Counted from the stretch's first letter, positions 34,500 to 43,342 are shown. The stretch is DNA of 64,000 nucleotides from Actinomycetospora corticicola (GCF_013409505.1 NZ_JACCBN010000001.1:5022001-5086000), one strand, 5' to 3'. Translations and numbers: made by a program. The notes: generated by a model from the letters alone, not told the origin.

Positions 34500-34690
34500 G
34501 GATCGTCGTGGACCACGACAAGTGCAGCGGTCTCGGGCTCTGCGAGGCCGAGGCCCCGGACCTGTTCGAGGTCCAGGACGACGGGTCGCTCGTCGTGCTG
34601 GACGACTCGCCGGGGTCGGAGCAGATCGAGATCGCGCGCGCCGCGTGCGAGGCCTGCCCGACGGAGGCCCTGACGCTCGTCGAGAGCTGA
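34496..34690 (+). CDS. Ferredoxin, [3Fe-4S]-type
   Basis: 64-aa ferredoxin. Cysteines occur as C10-x5-C16 and C51-x2-C54-P, the pattern of single-cluster [3Fe-4S] ferredoxins that feed actinobacterial P450s. The start overlaps the P450 stop by 4 nt (ATGA), so it is almost certainly its electron donor. Followed by a strong hairpin terminator. Confidence 0.92.
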   Translation: MRIVVDHDKCSGLGLCEAEAPDLFEVQDDGSLVVLDDSPGSEQIEIARAACEACPTEALTLVES

Positions 34691-34705
34691 CACCGCCCCG
34701 TCCCG

Positions 34706-34750
34706 AGCGAAGGGCCCCCTCGATCGACACGACCGAGGGGGCCCTTCGCT
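34706..34750. terminator. Strong bidirectional hairpin terminator
   Basis: Perfect 17-bp stem (34706-34722 with 34734-34750, agcgaagggccccctcg) and an 11-nt loop, between the ferredoxin gene and the convergent LuxR gene. It ends the SCP2-to-ferredoxin operon on the plus strand and the regulator on the minus strand. Confidence 0.85.
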
Positions 34751-34772
34751 CCGTACCGGGCGGGGGAACCGC

Positions 34773-35990
34773 TCAGGAGGCGGCGCCCCCACCCTGCATC
34801 TGCCACCACAGCGACACGGCCTCGGCCCGGTTCGCGGCCCCGAGCTTGCGCAGGATGTGCTTGACGTGCGACTTGACCGTGCCCTCGGAGATCACGAGGC
34901 GCCGCGCCGTGCGGGCGTTGGTGTCGCCGGCGGCCATGTGCCGCAGGACCTCGAGCTCCCGGCGCGTGAGTTCGGCGCGGGCGACGGGGACGGTGCCCTG
35001 CTGCCGTCGGCCGAAGCCCGGGCCCTCGGTGCCGGTGGGAGCGGCCGGGCGCGGGGGCGTCGGCCCGGAGCCGGGCAGCCCGAAGGCACCCGTGAAGCTC
35101 CCGAGGCCCGGCGCCCCGAGCCGGCTCGCGATCTCGTCGAGACCCGCGCGCACCGACCCGACCTGATCGAGCACGAGGGTCCGGGCGAGCGCCTGCCCGA
35201 GGCCCTCGGCGAAGGTGGCGAGCACCTGGCGGTCGGTCTCGTCGAGGTCGCGCTGCTGGTAGTAGCAGTCGCCGTGCAGGAAGCCGACGACCTCGCCGCC
35301 GGCGATGATCGGGCTCGCGGCGTAGCTGGAGGACAGCGACGCGTCGGCGATGGGCTTGTTGATGCTCTCCCGCTGCTGGACGTTCTCGACGACGAGCGAC
35401 ACCCGGCGGCGCAGGATCTCGCTCTCCGGCAGGGCGGCGGTGAGCGGGAGCGGGTTGCCGCGTCCGATCTCGAGGATCTGGCCTGCCCACGTCGGATCGC
35501 GCTCGATCGCGACGTGCTCGGGGATCCACACCGAGTCCTCGACGCGGGAGACGATGGCCCGGTCGAAGCCGAGGGCGCACACCACCGACGGGACCTTCGT
35601 GACGAGCGCCGCGGTGGACTGGATGTCCGCGAGCGAGGCGAGACCCTCGCGGACGCGGTGGAAGAGCATGTTGCGGTTCTCGATGTCGCGCCGGAGCAGC
35701 GCGTCGTCCACCGTCTTGATGCGTCGCAGCAGGTCGACCGCCTCCGGCGTGACCCCCGCGTCGGTGGTCATCGCGGCGAGCGTGCGGTCCCATGCCGACT
35801 CGAGGGCCCGCCGGGCTCCGCAGTGGTCCCGCACGCGGTCCGCGGTGACGGAGGGAGCGCCGCCCGTCAGGGACGCCGCCGCTGCCACGAGATCCAGGAC
35901 GTCGTCGCGGTCGGTGGGTCGCAGCGATCCGACGCGTTCGTCGTCCGCCACCACCCCGGGGGACGTGCGACCGGCCGTCGCGAGTGTCAT
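34773..35990 (-). CDS. GAF-domain LuxR-family transcriptional regulator
   Basis: 405-aa regulator. A helical N-terminus is followed by a GAF-type sensory domain (about residues 110-285; SSSYAASPIIAGGEVVGFLHGD), a Gly/Pro linker and a C-terminal LuxR HTH (about 340-400; LTRRELEVLRHMAAGDTNAR then ISEGTVKSHVKHILRKLGA). I prefer ATG 35990, which has ggagg five nt upstream; ATG 36038 and 36017 are also in frame but lack a site. It is convergent to the P450 operon and divergent from 36068. Regulators of this type next to P450, ADH and ALDH genes often control their expression; here that is inference. Confidence 0.85.
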   Translation of the reverse strand: MTLATAGRTSPGVVADDERVGSLRPTDRDDVLDLVAAAASLTGGAPSVTADRVRDHCGARRALESAWDRTLAAMTTDAGVTPEAVDLLRRIKTVDDALLRRDIENRNMLFHRVREGLASLADIQSTAALVTKVPSVVCALGFDRAIVSRVEDSVWIPEHVAIERDPTWAGQILEIGRGNPLPLTAALPESEILRRRVSLVVENVQQRESINKPIADASLSSSYAASPIIAGGEVVGFLHGDCYYQQRDLDETDRQVLATFAEGLGQALARTLVLDQVGSVRAGLDEIASRLGAPGLGSFTGAFGLPGSGPTPPRPAAPTGTEGPGFGRRQQGTVPVARAELTRRELEVLRHMAAGDTNARTARRLVISEGTVKSHVKHILRKLGAANRAEAVSLWWQMQGGGAAS

Positions 35991-36067
35991 GAGCGCCTCC
36001 TCGTTGAGCGCAGGCATAACTCGTGTAACGCCGAACACACCATAGCGATACTCCGAACGAGAGACGA

Positions 36068-36625
36068 ATGGCCTCCAACAGCACCTTTCCCGACGGTGGC
36101 CGCGAGACGTCGACCGTCCGCGACCTGCGCGGGGAGGATCTCGCGGCCCTCCTCCCGCACTCCCCGACCGCGCGCATCCGGTTCCTCGTGGAGGCCGCCG
36201 ACGCCCTGGCGCGGGCGGGCGACGGCGACGTCGTGGCCGTCGGGCAGGGCGGGCAGGTGTGCGCGGCCGCCGCGGCCGGGTACCGGACGCCGTTCGGCGA
36301 CGCGACGGTGGTGCTGACCTCCGGCCGTGACGCCGTGGTCGACCTGCGGCGGTTGCTCGCCACGCTGGAGCTCCGCTCGATCGCCCGCCGGTGCCTCGGG
36401 CTGGTCGGCGCGGTGGACGCCCCGGACCTGCCGGGGCGTCGGCTGCTCGAGTCGCTCGGCTACGAGATCAGCGGCGCGGGGGTCGTGGCGTGGACCGAGG
36501 AGACCCGGGTCGGCCTGCCCGCGCACCACGTGGACGTCTGGCGGCTGCGCAAGACGATCTCCGGTCCGGGGGGCACCCTGCCCCCGGGGACACCCGACGA
36601 GGAGGACACATGCAGCTCGGACTGA
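36068..36625 (+). CDS. Hypothetical protein, possibly GNAT-fold
   Basis: 185 aa, not confidently recognised. It is soluble, with an N-terminal RDLRGEDLAALL helix and a C-terminal segment (RRLLESLGYEISGAGVVAW) that resembles the closing strand-helix-strand of acetyltransferases, but the acetyl-CoA loop (RGxGxA) is absent. It overlaps the next gene by 16 nt and should be co-transcribed with it. Start region lacks a strong ribosome site. Confidence 0.6.
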   Translation: MASNSTFPDGGRETSTVRDLRGEDLAALLPHSPTARIRFLVEAADALARAGDGDVVAVGQGGQVCAAAAAGYRTPFGDATVVLTSGRDAVVDLRRLLATLELRSIARRCLGLVGAVDAPDLPGRRLLESLGYEISGAGVVAWTEETRVGLPAHHVDVWRLRKTISGPGGTLPPGTPDEEDTCSSD

Positions 36626-37635
36626 CGCTGGGGTACTGGGGTGCCGGCCCGCCGCCGGGCCTGGTGGAGCAGGTGCGCGCCGCCGAGGACCTCGGCTTCG
36701 ACTCGATCTGGACCGCCGAGGCCTACGGCTCGGACGCCTTCACCCCGCTGGCGTGGCTCGGCGCGAGCACCTCGCGCGTGCGCCTGGGCACCTCCATCGT
36801 CCAGATGTCGGCGCGGACCCCGGCCGCGACCGCGATGGCCGCGATGACCCTGGACCACCTCTCCGACGGGCGGGTGGCGCTCGGCGTCGGGGCGTCCGGC
36901 CCGCAGGTCGTCGAGGGCTGGTACGGCGCGCCCTACCCGAAGCCGCTCGCGCGGACCCGGGAGTACGTGCGCATCCTGCGGGACGCCATCGCCCGCGAGA
37001 AGCTCCGCAGCGACGGCGAGCACTACCCCCTGCCGTACCCCGGCGGGACGGGCCTCGGCAAGCCGCTGCGTTCGACGTTGCACCCGCGCCGGACCGACCT
37101 GCCGATCCTCGTCGCGGCCGAGGGGCCGAAGAACGTCGCGCTCGCCGCCGAGATCGGCGACGGGTGGATCCCGCTCTTCTACTCCCCGTACGACGACGGG
37201 CACTACCGCGCGTCCCTCGAGGAGGGCTTCGCCCGCCGGGAGGGCGGCCGCCCCGAGGGCTACGAGGTCGTCTGCATGGTGCAGGTGGAGATCGACGACG
37301 ACGTCGAGGCCGCCGCCGACCGCGTCCGGGACCACCTCGCGCTCTACATCGGCGGCATGGGCTCCAAGGAGGTGAACTTCCACTACCGGGTCTTCGCGCG
37401 GATGGGGTTCGACGACGAGTGCGCCGCGATCCAGGAGCACTACCTGGCGGGGCGCAAGGCGGACGCGGCGCGGACCGTGCCCACCGCCCTCGTCGAGAAG
37501 GTGGCGCTGGTCGGGCCTCGGGAGAAGATCGCCGAGGAGCTGACGGCGTGGCAGGACTCCCTGGTCACCACCATGGTGATCGGTGGGGACCGCACGACCC
37601 TGGAGACGATGGCCGACCTCGTCGGGACCCGCTGA
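36610..37635 (+). CDS. LLM-class F420-dependent oxidoreductase
   Basis: 341-aa luciferase-like TIM-barrel enzyme. Diagnostic segments are LGLTLGYWG at the N-terminus, EDLGFDSIWTAEAYGSDAF (about residues 25-43), RVRLGTSIVQM and LDHLSDGRVALGVGASGPQV. This pattern is typical of the F420-dependent LLM subclass in actinobacteria. ATG 36610 has a gaggagg site 5 nt upstream and lies inside the end of the previous gene. Substrate unknown. Confidence 0.88.
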   Translation: MQLGLTLGYWGAGPPPGLVEQVRAAEDLGFDSIWTAEAYGSDAFTPLAWLGASTSRVRLGTSIVQMSARTPAATAMAAMTLDHLSDGRVALGVGASGPQVVEGWYGAPYPKPLARTREYVRILRDAIAREKLRSDGEHYPLPYPGGTGLGKPLRSTLHPRRTDLPILVAAEGPKNVALAAEIGDGWIPLFYSPYDDGHYRASLEEGFARREGGRPEGYEVVCMVQVEIDDDVEAAADRVRDHLALYIGGMGSKEVNFHYRVFARMGFDDECAAIQEHYLAGRKADAARTVPTALVEKVALVGPREKIAEELTAWQDSLVTTMVIGGDRTTLETMADLVGTR

Positions 37636-37652
37636 CCTCGCTTCCGGGACGC

Positions 37653-38953
37653 TCAGGCGCGCAGCGCCGCCCCCGTCCTGGCGGCGGCCTGCTCGCCGCT
37701 GCGGATGGCGCCCTCGACCCACGGGGCCGCCATGTGGTCCCCGGCGAGGTCGATCCGCCCGTGGGGCAGGTGGGCGCGGGCCTGCTCCAGTCGCAGGACG
37801 GACCCGGGCCGGAAGGTCGGCGTGTAGGGGTGGTGGCGCATGACCACCCGCTCGGTCACCTGTCCCACCACCTCCGGGTGGAGCTTCTCGACGTCGGTCT
37901 GCAGCCGGTCGGCCAGCTCGTCGTCGGACAGGTTCGCCGCCTGCGCCGCGCGGGCGGCGGTCACGAGCAGCAGTCCGCCCTCGTCGGCCCAGGCGTTCGC
38001 GACGTAGACACCGCCCAGCGTCGAACCCCCGACCTCGGGCGTGGTGACGACCTCCATGCCCACCGGCCGGCCCTCGGCCCGCAGCTCCAGCGGCGTGCGG
38101 GTGCGCAGGTACACGTAGTCGATCCGCGAGTGGTCCATCGACGCTAGGTGGGACCGGACGGGGAGCGGCGCCTCGGCCCAGAGTGCGGCGGCCCGGTCGG
38201 CGGGGCACGCCAGCACGGCGGCCCGGGCCGTCACCGGCAGCCCGGTCGACACCTCCACCGTGACCCCGTCGGCGCGCGGGTGGACCGCGGTGACCTCGAC
38301 GTGGTGGCGGACCGGGGTGTCGCCGGCGACCGCGCCGACGAAGCGCCCGATCCCGCCCCGGACCTCCCGCAGCTCGCCGGTGAAGACGTGCAGCTGCAGG
38401 GCGAACATCGCCGCGGTCAGCTCTGCGGATCGCTCGCCCCAGAGGAACTCGTGCGGACCGGCGGTGAGGTAGTCGGCGCCGGCCGGGGTGAGCCCGGCGG
38501 CGGCGGACCGGCCGTCGAAGCGGCGCATCGAGACCAGGTCGCCGAGGTCGCGGGGACGGGCGAGCAGCATGGGGCCGCGACCCGGAGCAGCGCGGCCTTG
38601 TCCCGCCAGCCCAGCAACCGTGTCACCACCGGACCCGTCGGCGAGCCCAGGTCGACGTGCCGCCAGGTGCCGTCCCGCCGCACGCCGGCCCGGAATCCGG
38701 TGTCGGTTGCCCGTGCGGCGTCGCCGAGACCGAGCTCGCCGAGCATCCGCACCATGGAGGTGTAACCGGCGGTGTGGAAGATGCCGCCGTGCTCGAGCAG
38801 CAGGCCGGGCCGGTGCTCGGTCCGGATGCGGCCACCGACGTGGCCGTCGGCCTCGAGGACGACCGCGTCCAGACCGCGGCCACGGAGCTCCCGCGCGGCG
38901 GTGAGACCCGCGATCCCCGCTCCGACGACGACGACGTCCACCTCGGGCATCAT
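37653..38953 (-). pseudogene. FAD-dependent amine-oxidase-like oxidoreductase, frameshifted
   Basis: The coding sequence is split between two frames. From ATG 38953, the FAD-binding start MPEVDVVVVGAGIAGLTAAR and GGRIRT are read to about 38575; the continuation (MLLARPRDLGDLVSMRRFDG to the C-terminal DLAGDHMAAPWVEGAIRSGE) is in another frame ending at 37653. One extra base in the GGGG run at 38571-38574 would restore an intact protein of about 433 aa of the protoporphyrinogen-oxidase/amine-oxidase family. Either the gene is inactivated, the sequence has a homopolymer error, or slippage occurs. An ATG at 38570 directly after the shift could also restart translation. Neighbours are unrelated. 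Confidence 0.8.
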
Positions 38954-39027
38954 GCGACGAGACGGTAGGAGGACCGCCGTCCGGCGCCACCTGCCGTCGG
39001 GAAGAGGACGTCCCCCCGAAGGAGGGG

Positions 39028-39285
39028 TCAGGCCGCGCGCAGTCCGCGCAACCGCGCGAGCAGGGACGGGCGGCGCTCCGCGTCCGTCTCCCCGGTCGCG
39101 TCGGCGCACTCGCCGCAGCGCGCGGCGGGCGGGCTCGCGAGGGAGGACGCCCAGACGGTCCGGGCGCAGGCGGCGCGGTGGGCCCCGGTGACCGGGTCGT
39201 GCTCCAGGACCGCGTGGTCGCGTCCGTCCAGGGCGCAGGTCAGCCAGTGCGCGCGATCGGCACCGTGATCGACGGGGGCGGCCAT
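39028..39285 (-). CDS. Small Cys/His-containing hypothetical protein
   Basis: 85 aa. Residues with metal-binding potential are spread through it: HWLTC, GAHRAACART and RCGECADAT. Small proteins of this kind are frequent beside XRE/DUF397 pairs in Pseudonocardiales, though the role is unknown. Its ATG overlaps the DUF397 stop (TGATG), so it belongs to that transcript. Confidence 0.65.
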   Translation of the reverse strand: MAAPVDHGADRAHWLTCALDGRDHAVLEHDPVTGAHRAACARTVWASSLASPPAARCGECADATGETDAERRPSLLARLRGLRAA

Positions 39286-39527
39286 CACGCGTCCTCGAGC
39301 AGATCGTCGAACCGGCCGGCGCGGACGTCGGAGAGGAAGGCCCCGAGGTCGGCCCGGGTGACGAGCAGGGCCGCGTCGTCGGGGAAACGCGAGTTGCGGA
39401 GGGCGACGTGCCCGACCGGCCCGACCGCGTCGGTCACGGCGGCGAGCTCCACGCAGTTCCCCTGCTTGCCGCTGTACCGACTGCGGCGCCACGCTGCGCC
39501 CACGAGGTGCGAGGCCGTGGTGTGCAT
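39285..39527 (-). CDS. DUF397 domain protein
   Basis: 80-aa DUF397 protein with the family core WRRSRYSGKQGNCVELA and VALRNSRFPDDAALL. DUF397 proteins pair with XRE regulators carrying DUF5753, as in Streptomyces developmental modules, and are thought to act as partner or antagonist. ATG 39527 is chosen for family length; a GTG at 39575 is also in frame. It lies downstream of the XRE gene on the same strand with a 94-bp gap. Confidence 0.82.
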   Translation of the reverse strand: MHTTASHLVGAAWRRSRYSGKQGNCVELAAVTDAVGPVGHVALRNSRFPDDAALLVTRADLGAFLSDVRAGRFDDLLEDA

Positions 39528-39587
39528 CGGTGGTCCGTCCGCCGTCGGTGCTTGAATCCGACACGACGGTAACACCGACCCGGGTCA

Positions 39588-39601
39588 TCTGCATGTGCAG
39601 A
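39588..39601. promoter_or_regulatory. Palindrome TCTGCA-TG-TGCAGA, possible operator
   Basis: Perfect 6-bp inverted repeat with 2-bp spacer in the gap between the XRE stop (39622) and the DUF397 start. Position fits an operator for the XRE protein controlling the DUF397 gene. Nothing else supports it. Confidence 0.35.
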
Positions 39602-39621
39602 AGCACGTAGCGCCTGCGACG

Positions 39622-40515
39622 TCAGCCCCGCTCGCGCAGCTTCGCCAGCAGGCTCCGGCTCTCGTCCGGGCTCAGCGCGTCGATCGTCAGCTCGTCCATC
39701 TGGCGCGAGTACTCCTCGACCTCCGCGCGGCGGTCGAGGTACAGCGCGCCGGTGAGGCCCTCGATGTAGGTGATGTCCGGGACGTCGGGCTCGGCGAAGC
39801 GCAGCATCGTGAACGCCGTCTCGCTGCCGTAGCCCGACAGCTCCGAGGGCAGGACCTGCAGCGTGATGTTCGGTCGGCGGGACAGCTCGGCGAGGTGGTC
39901 GAGCTGCGCGGCCAGCACCGCGTGCCCGCCGATCGGGCGGTGCAGCACCGCCTCCTCGACCACGGCCCACAGCCGCGGGGCCCCCGGGCGCTCGAGGACG
40001 CGCTGGCGCTTCATGCGGACCTCGACCCGCTCGTGCTCGGTGGGCGTCGCCTGCTCCGGGTGACCGCGGGTGACGATCGCGAGCGCGTACTCCGGCGTCT
40101 GCAGCAGCCCGGGCACGAAGAGGAGCTCGTAGGTCTGGATGCGGACCGCGGCCGACTCGAGCCCCACGTACTCGGAGAACCAGTCCGGCACCGCCTCGCC
40201 GGGGCGCTGCCACCAGCCGGGCTCGTTGGCCTGCGTCGCGAGCTCGAGCAACCGGGCGCGCCGTTCGGTGGCGCCCTCGCCGTAGAGCGTCAGCAGGTCG
40301 TCGACGTCCCGGTGCTTGAAGCCGACCTTGCCCGACTCCATCCGGCTGATCTTCGACTCGCTGCCGCGGATGTGGTAGCCCGCCGCGCCGCGGGTCACCG
40401 ACGCCTCCTCGCGCAGCCGCTTGAGCTGGGCGCCGACGATGATCCGGCGCGCCGTGGGGCCGGGGTCGTCCGGTCCGTCGAAGCCGTCCGGGCCCTCGTG
40501 AGCGTTCTCGGCCAC
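39622..40515 (-). CDS. XRE-family regulator with DUF5753 domain
   Basis: 297-aa regulator. An N-terminal helix-turn-helix (about residues 20-75; LKRLREEASVTRGAAG, ESKISRMESGK) is followed by the DUF5753 domain (about 110-290; LLFVPGLLQTPEYA, HRPIGG, LPSELSGYGSETAFTML). GTG 40515 is chosen because ggagg lies 8 nt upstream; ATG 40611 is open but overlaps the divergent MFS promoter. With the DUF397 gene it forms the classical actinobacterial developmental/antibiotic control pair. Confidence 0.9.
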   Translation of the reverse strand: MAENAHEGPDGFDGPDDPGPTARRIIVGAQLKRLREEASVTRGAAGYHIRGSESKISRMESGKVGFKHRDVDDLLTLYGEGATERRARLLELATQANEPGWWQRPGEAVPDWFSEYVGLESAAVRIQTYELLFVPGLLQTPEYALAIVTRGHPEQATPTEHERVEVRMKRQRVLERPGAPRLWAVVEEAVLHRPIGGHAVLAAQLDHLAELSRRPNITLQVLPSELSGYGSETAFTMLRFAEPDVPDITYIEGLTGALYLDRRAEVEEYSRQMDELTIDALSPDESRSLLAKLRERG

Positions 40516-40637
40516 GCCGGCGTCCTCCGGGATCGGTGACTGGTCCGAAGGTCGGAGACTACAGGGCGGGAGCCTGTTTCCCGACGTGTCGCGGCCGGTC
40601 GGTCGGAGCATCCTCGTCCCGTGCGGGGACGGCGATC

Positions 40638-42032
40638 ATGACGGCGGGATGGGCCTCGATGCTCGCGCCCGGGCGGCGCGGGGCCGTCGGGGTGCTCTGC
40701 GGCGGGGTCCTGCTCTTCGCGGTGGACACCTACGTCACGGCGAGCCTGTTGCCCTCCGCGGTCGCCGAGATCGGCGGGGAGCGCTTCTACTCGTGGGTGG
40801 TCACGGTCTACCTGCTGCCCGCCGTGGTGACCTCGGCGCTCACCGGCCGGGCCCTGGCGACCTGGTCGGCGCGGCGGGCCTACCTGCTCGCCCTGCTCGC
40901 GTTCGGCGTGGGCACCGCCATCGACGCGGTGGCGCCGTCGATGGCGGTCCTGCTCCTCGGGCGGGCCGTGCAGGGCACCGGCGGCGGGCTGCTGGCGGGG
41001 CTCGCCTACGCGCTCATCCGTACGGCGCTGCCCCGGGAGTTGTGGACCCGCGGCAGCGCGGCGATCTCCGCGATGTGGGGCGTCGGCCTGCTGGTCGGGC
41101 CGGTCCTCGGCGGGGTGTTCGCCGAGGCCGGCCTGTGGCGGGGGGCGTTCGTGACGATGGTCGTGGTCACCGTGGTGGTGGCCCTCGGCGTCCCGGCCGG
41201 GCTCCGACGCGCCGCGGCGCGGCCCCCGTCCGTACGGACCCCGTTCCCCCTGCTCTCGGTGCTGCTGGTCGGCGCGGCGGCGGCCGTGCTGTCGGTCTCC
41301 GGGCTCGCGGTCTCGGGCTCGGGGGCGGACACGCGTGGCCTCGTGGTCGCGGGCGGCGGGATCGTCGTCGCCCTCGCGCTGCTCGTCGCCCTGGTGGCGC
41401 ACGAACGCCGGCCCGGGGCCGCGCGGGTGCTGCCCCTGGCCACGTTCACCCGGGGCGGCCCGCTCGCGGCCGTGTACGTGACCGCTGCCGTGCTCATCGG
41501 GGTGTCCGCCGTCGAGGCCTTCGTGCCGCTGTTCGGCCAGCGCCTGGGCGGGCTCTCGCCGGTGTGGGCCGGCTTCCTCGGCGTGGCCCTCGCCTGCGGC
41601 TGGGTGGTGGGGGAGATGACGAGCGCGTCGGTCGGCCGGGGACGGCTCGCCGTCGGGATCGGACCGGTGCTCGGGGTGGCGGGCTTCGCGCTGCTCACCC
41701 TCACCCAGTCCACCGGCGCGGTGCCCCTCTGGGCGTTCGGGCTGGTCCTGGCCGGGCTCGGCGTCGGGGTGGCGTGGCCGCACCTCGCGGCCGGGGCGAT
41801 GGCGGGCGGCACGGCCGCGGACGGCACCGAGGACGACGGCGAGGGCGATCGCGCGTCGGCCGCGATCACGATGATCCAGATGCTCGCGGTGGCCCTCGGG
41901 GCCGCGTTCGCGGGCGTGGGGGTGGCCCTCGGACGCGACACCGCCGCCTCCGCGACGCTGCTCTACGGCGGGATGGGGATCGTCGCCGTGCTCGGGACGG
42001 TGACCGCGCTGCGCGCCCGCGAGGCGGCCTAG
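40638..42032 (+). CDS. MFS drug-efflux-type transporter
   Basis: 464-aa major-facilitator protein with about 14 hydrophobic helices. First-helix motif LLFAVDTYVTASLLPSAVAEIGG resembles motif D1 of DHA2 exporters, and GRAVQGTGGGLLAGLAYALI is the typical fourth-helix region. ATG 40638 is a likely start; 40659 is also possible. Divergent from the XRE gene, which could regulate it. Its stop overlaps the stop of the convergent phosphatase gene (42029-42032). Cargo unknown. Confidence 0.85.
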   Translation: MTAGWASMLAPGRRGAVGVLCGGVLLFAVDTYVTASLLPSAVAEIGGERFYSWVVTVYLLPAVVTSALTGRALATWSARRAYLLALLAFGVGTAIDAVAPSMAVLLLGRAVQGTGGGLLAGLAYALIRTALPRELWTRGSAAISAMWGVGLLVGPVLGGVFAEAGLWRGAFVTMVVVTVVVALGVPAGLRRAAARPPSVRTPFPLLSVLLVGAAAAVLSVSGLAVSGSGADTRGLVVAGGGIVVALALLVALVAHERRPGAARVLPLATFTRGGPLAAVYVTAAVLIGVSAVEAFVPLFGQRLGGLSPVWAGFLGVALACGWVVGEMTSASVGRGRLAVGIGPVLGVAGFALLTLTQSTGAVPLWAFGLVLAGLGVGVAWPHLAAGAMAGGTAADGTEDDGEGDRASAAITMIQMLAVALGAAFAGVGVALGRDTAASATLLYGGMGIVAVLGTVTALRAREAA

Positions 42033-42460
42033 AAGTCGCCGTCGGCCACCTGGAGCACGGTCAGCCCGAGCCCGCGCCACATCCCGACGACGCGGTCGCG
42101 GTCGTCGAGGACCAGGCGCACCGTGTAGCGGCCCGCGACGTCCCTCTCGTAGAGCTCGCGCTTCACGACGTCGTCGGGACGCGTGTCGCCGACCGCGCGC
42201 AGCGACAGCTCCGGCCACTCCCGGCCGCCCAGCACGTGCGCGTGCAGCCACCACTCGGTGGGCACCCGCGCCGCCTCGGTGCGCCCGGACAGGAACACGA
42301 CGTGCGGGGTGGAGCGGCGCAGGTCGTCGAGCACGCGGATCACCGGGAGGTTGGGACGGTCCTCGCCCGCCCGCAGCTCACCCTGCGGGCCGGGGAAGGG
42401 GGAGCGGTCCGCGCGCAGGGCCAGCGTGCCGTCGACGTCGCAGAGCAGGACCTCCTCCAT
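42029..42460 (-). CDS. Small HAD-like phosphatase domain protein
   Basis: 143 aa. HAD motif I is LLCDVDGTLAL (residues 5-15), motif II VVFLSGRTEAAR, and a downstream acidic region LVLDDRDRVVGMWRGLGL. This matches the stand-alone domain related to the 3'-phosphatase of polynucleotide kinases and is common in actinobacteria; the substrate is unknown. ATG 42460 has a ggagg site directly upstream. Divergent from the amidase gene. Confidence 0.82.
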   Translation of the reverse strand: MEEVLLCDVDGTLALRADRSPFPGPQGELRAGEDRPNLPVIRVLDDLRRSTPHVVFLSGRTEAARVPTEWWLHAHVLGGREWPELSLRAVGDTRPDDVVKRELYERDVAGRYTVRLVLDDRDRVVGMWRGLGLTVLQVADGDF

Positions 42461-42523
42461 GCGTGCGAATTCTGGCGCCGCGCTGCCGGGCCCGACGCAC
42501 CCGGTGCGGCACCATCGGGCGCC

Positions 42524-43324
42524 GTGTCGCGCGCGCTTCTGGTCACCGCCCTGGTCGTCGTCCTGGCCTCGTGCGCGGCACCCGCGGCGCCCGCCGCCCC
42601 GGCTCCGCCTCCCACACCCGCCGCACCCGCCGCACCTCCTGCGCCGACCGCCACGACCCCCGCTCCGCGTCCCGGCGCCTTCGTCGTCCCGGCCGGCGCG
42701 ACGATCGTCATCGACCCCGGACACAACGGGGGGAACGCCCGCGCCGCCGCCACGATCGCGCGCCCGGTGCCGGACGGGCGCGGCGGGGAGAAGCCGTGCA
42801 ACACCACTGGCGCGTCGACGGCGGACGGCTACCCGGAGCACGCCTTCACCTGGGCGGTCTCCCAGCGGCTGGCCGAGCTGTTGCGCGCCCGCGGCTACCG
42901 CGTGGTGCTGACGCGGCCGGACGACGTCGGCGTCGGCCCCTGCGTCGACGACCGCGGGCGGGCGGGGGAGCGGGCCGGGGCGGCCGCCGTGTTCTCGGTG
43001 CACGCCGACGGCGCGCCGGCCGCCGGACACGGGTTCCACGTCCTCTACTCCGCGCCGCCGCTGAACCCGGCGCAACGCGGTCCGGCCCGCGCGCTCGCCG
43101 ACGCCACGGTCGGGAGCCTGCGCGGTGCGGGCCTCACGCCGGCCACCTACATCGGGCGCGGCGGCCTCGACGCCCGCGACGACATCGCCGGGCTGAACCT
43201 CGCGACCGTCCCGACCGTGCTCGTCGAGTGCGCCAACCTGGGCAATCCCGCGGACGCCGCCCTCGCGCGGTCGCCCGAGGGGCAGCAGCGGTTCGCCGCG
43301 GCCCTGGCGTCGTCCGTCGGGTGA
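42524..43324 (+). CDS. N-acetylmuramoyl-L-alanine amidase, lipoprotein
   Basis: 266-aa peptidoglycan hydrolase (Amidase_3). Lipobox L-A-S-C places the lipid anchor at Cys17, followed by an Ala/Pro-rich stalk (18-52). The zinc-amidase core has IVIDPGHNGG (His67), GYPEHAF, FSVHADG and the C-terminal VECANLGN with the catalytic Glu. It resembles mycobacterial Rv3717-type amidases, but the lipid anchor and Pro stalk would hold it at the membrane. GTG 42524 is required to include the signal peptide. Cleaves the amide bond between MurNAc and the stem peptide. Confidence 0.9.
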   Translation: MSRALLVTALVVVLASCAAPAAPAAPAPPPTPAAPAAPPAPTATTPAPRPGAFVVPAGATIVIDPGHNGGNARAAATIARPVPDGRGGEKPCNTTGASTADGYPEHAFTWAVSQRLAELLRARGYRVVLTRPDDVGVGPCVDDRGRAGERAGAAAVFSVHADGAPAAGHGFHVLYSAPPLNPAQRGPARALADATVGSLRGAGLTPATYIGRGGLDARDDIAGLNLATVPTVLVECANLGNPADAALARSPEGQQRFAAALASSVG

Positions 43325-43342
43325 GCCGTCACGCCGGCAGCG

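Noticed and set aside
36068-36625. Assignment of the 185-aa protein as an active acetyltransferase
   Set aside because: Only the C-terminal pattern is suggestive; the acetyl-CoA binding loop is missing, so it is left as hypothetical.
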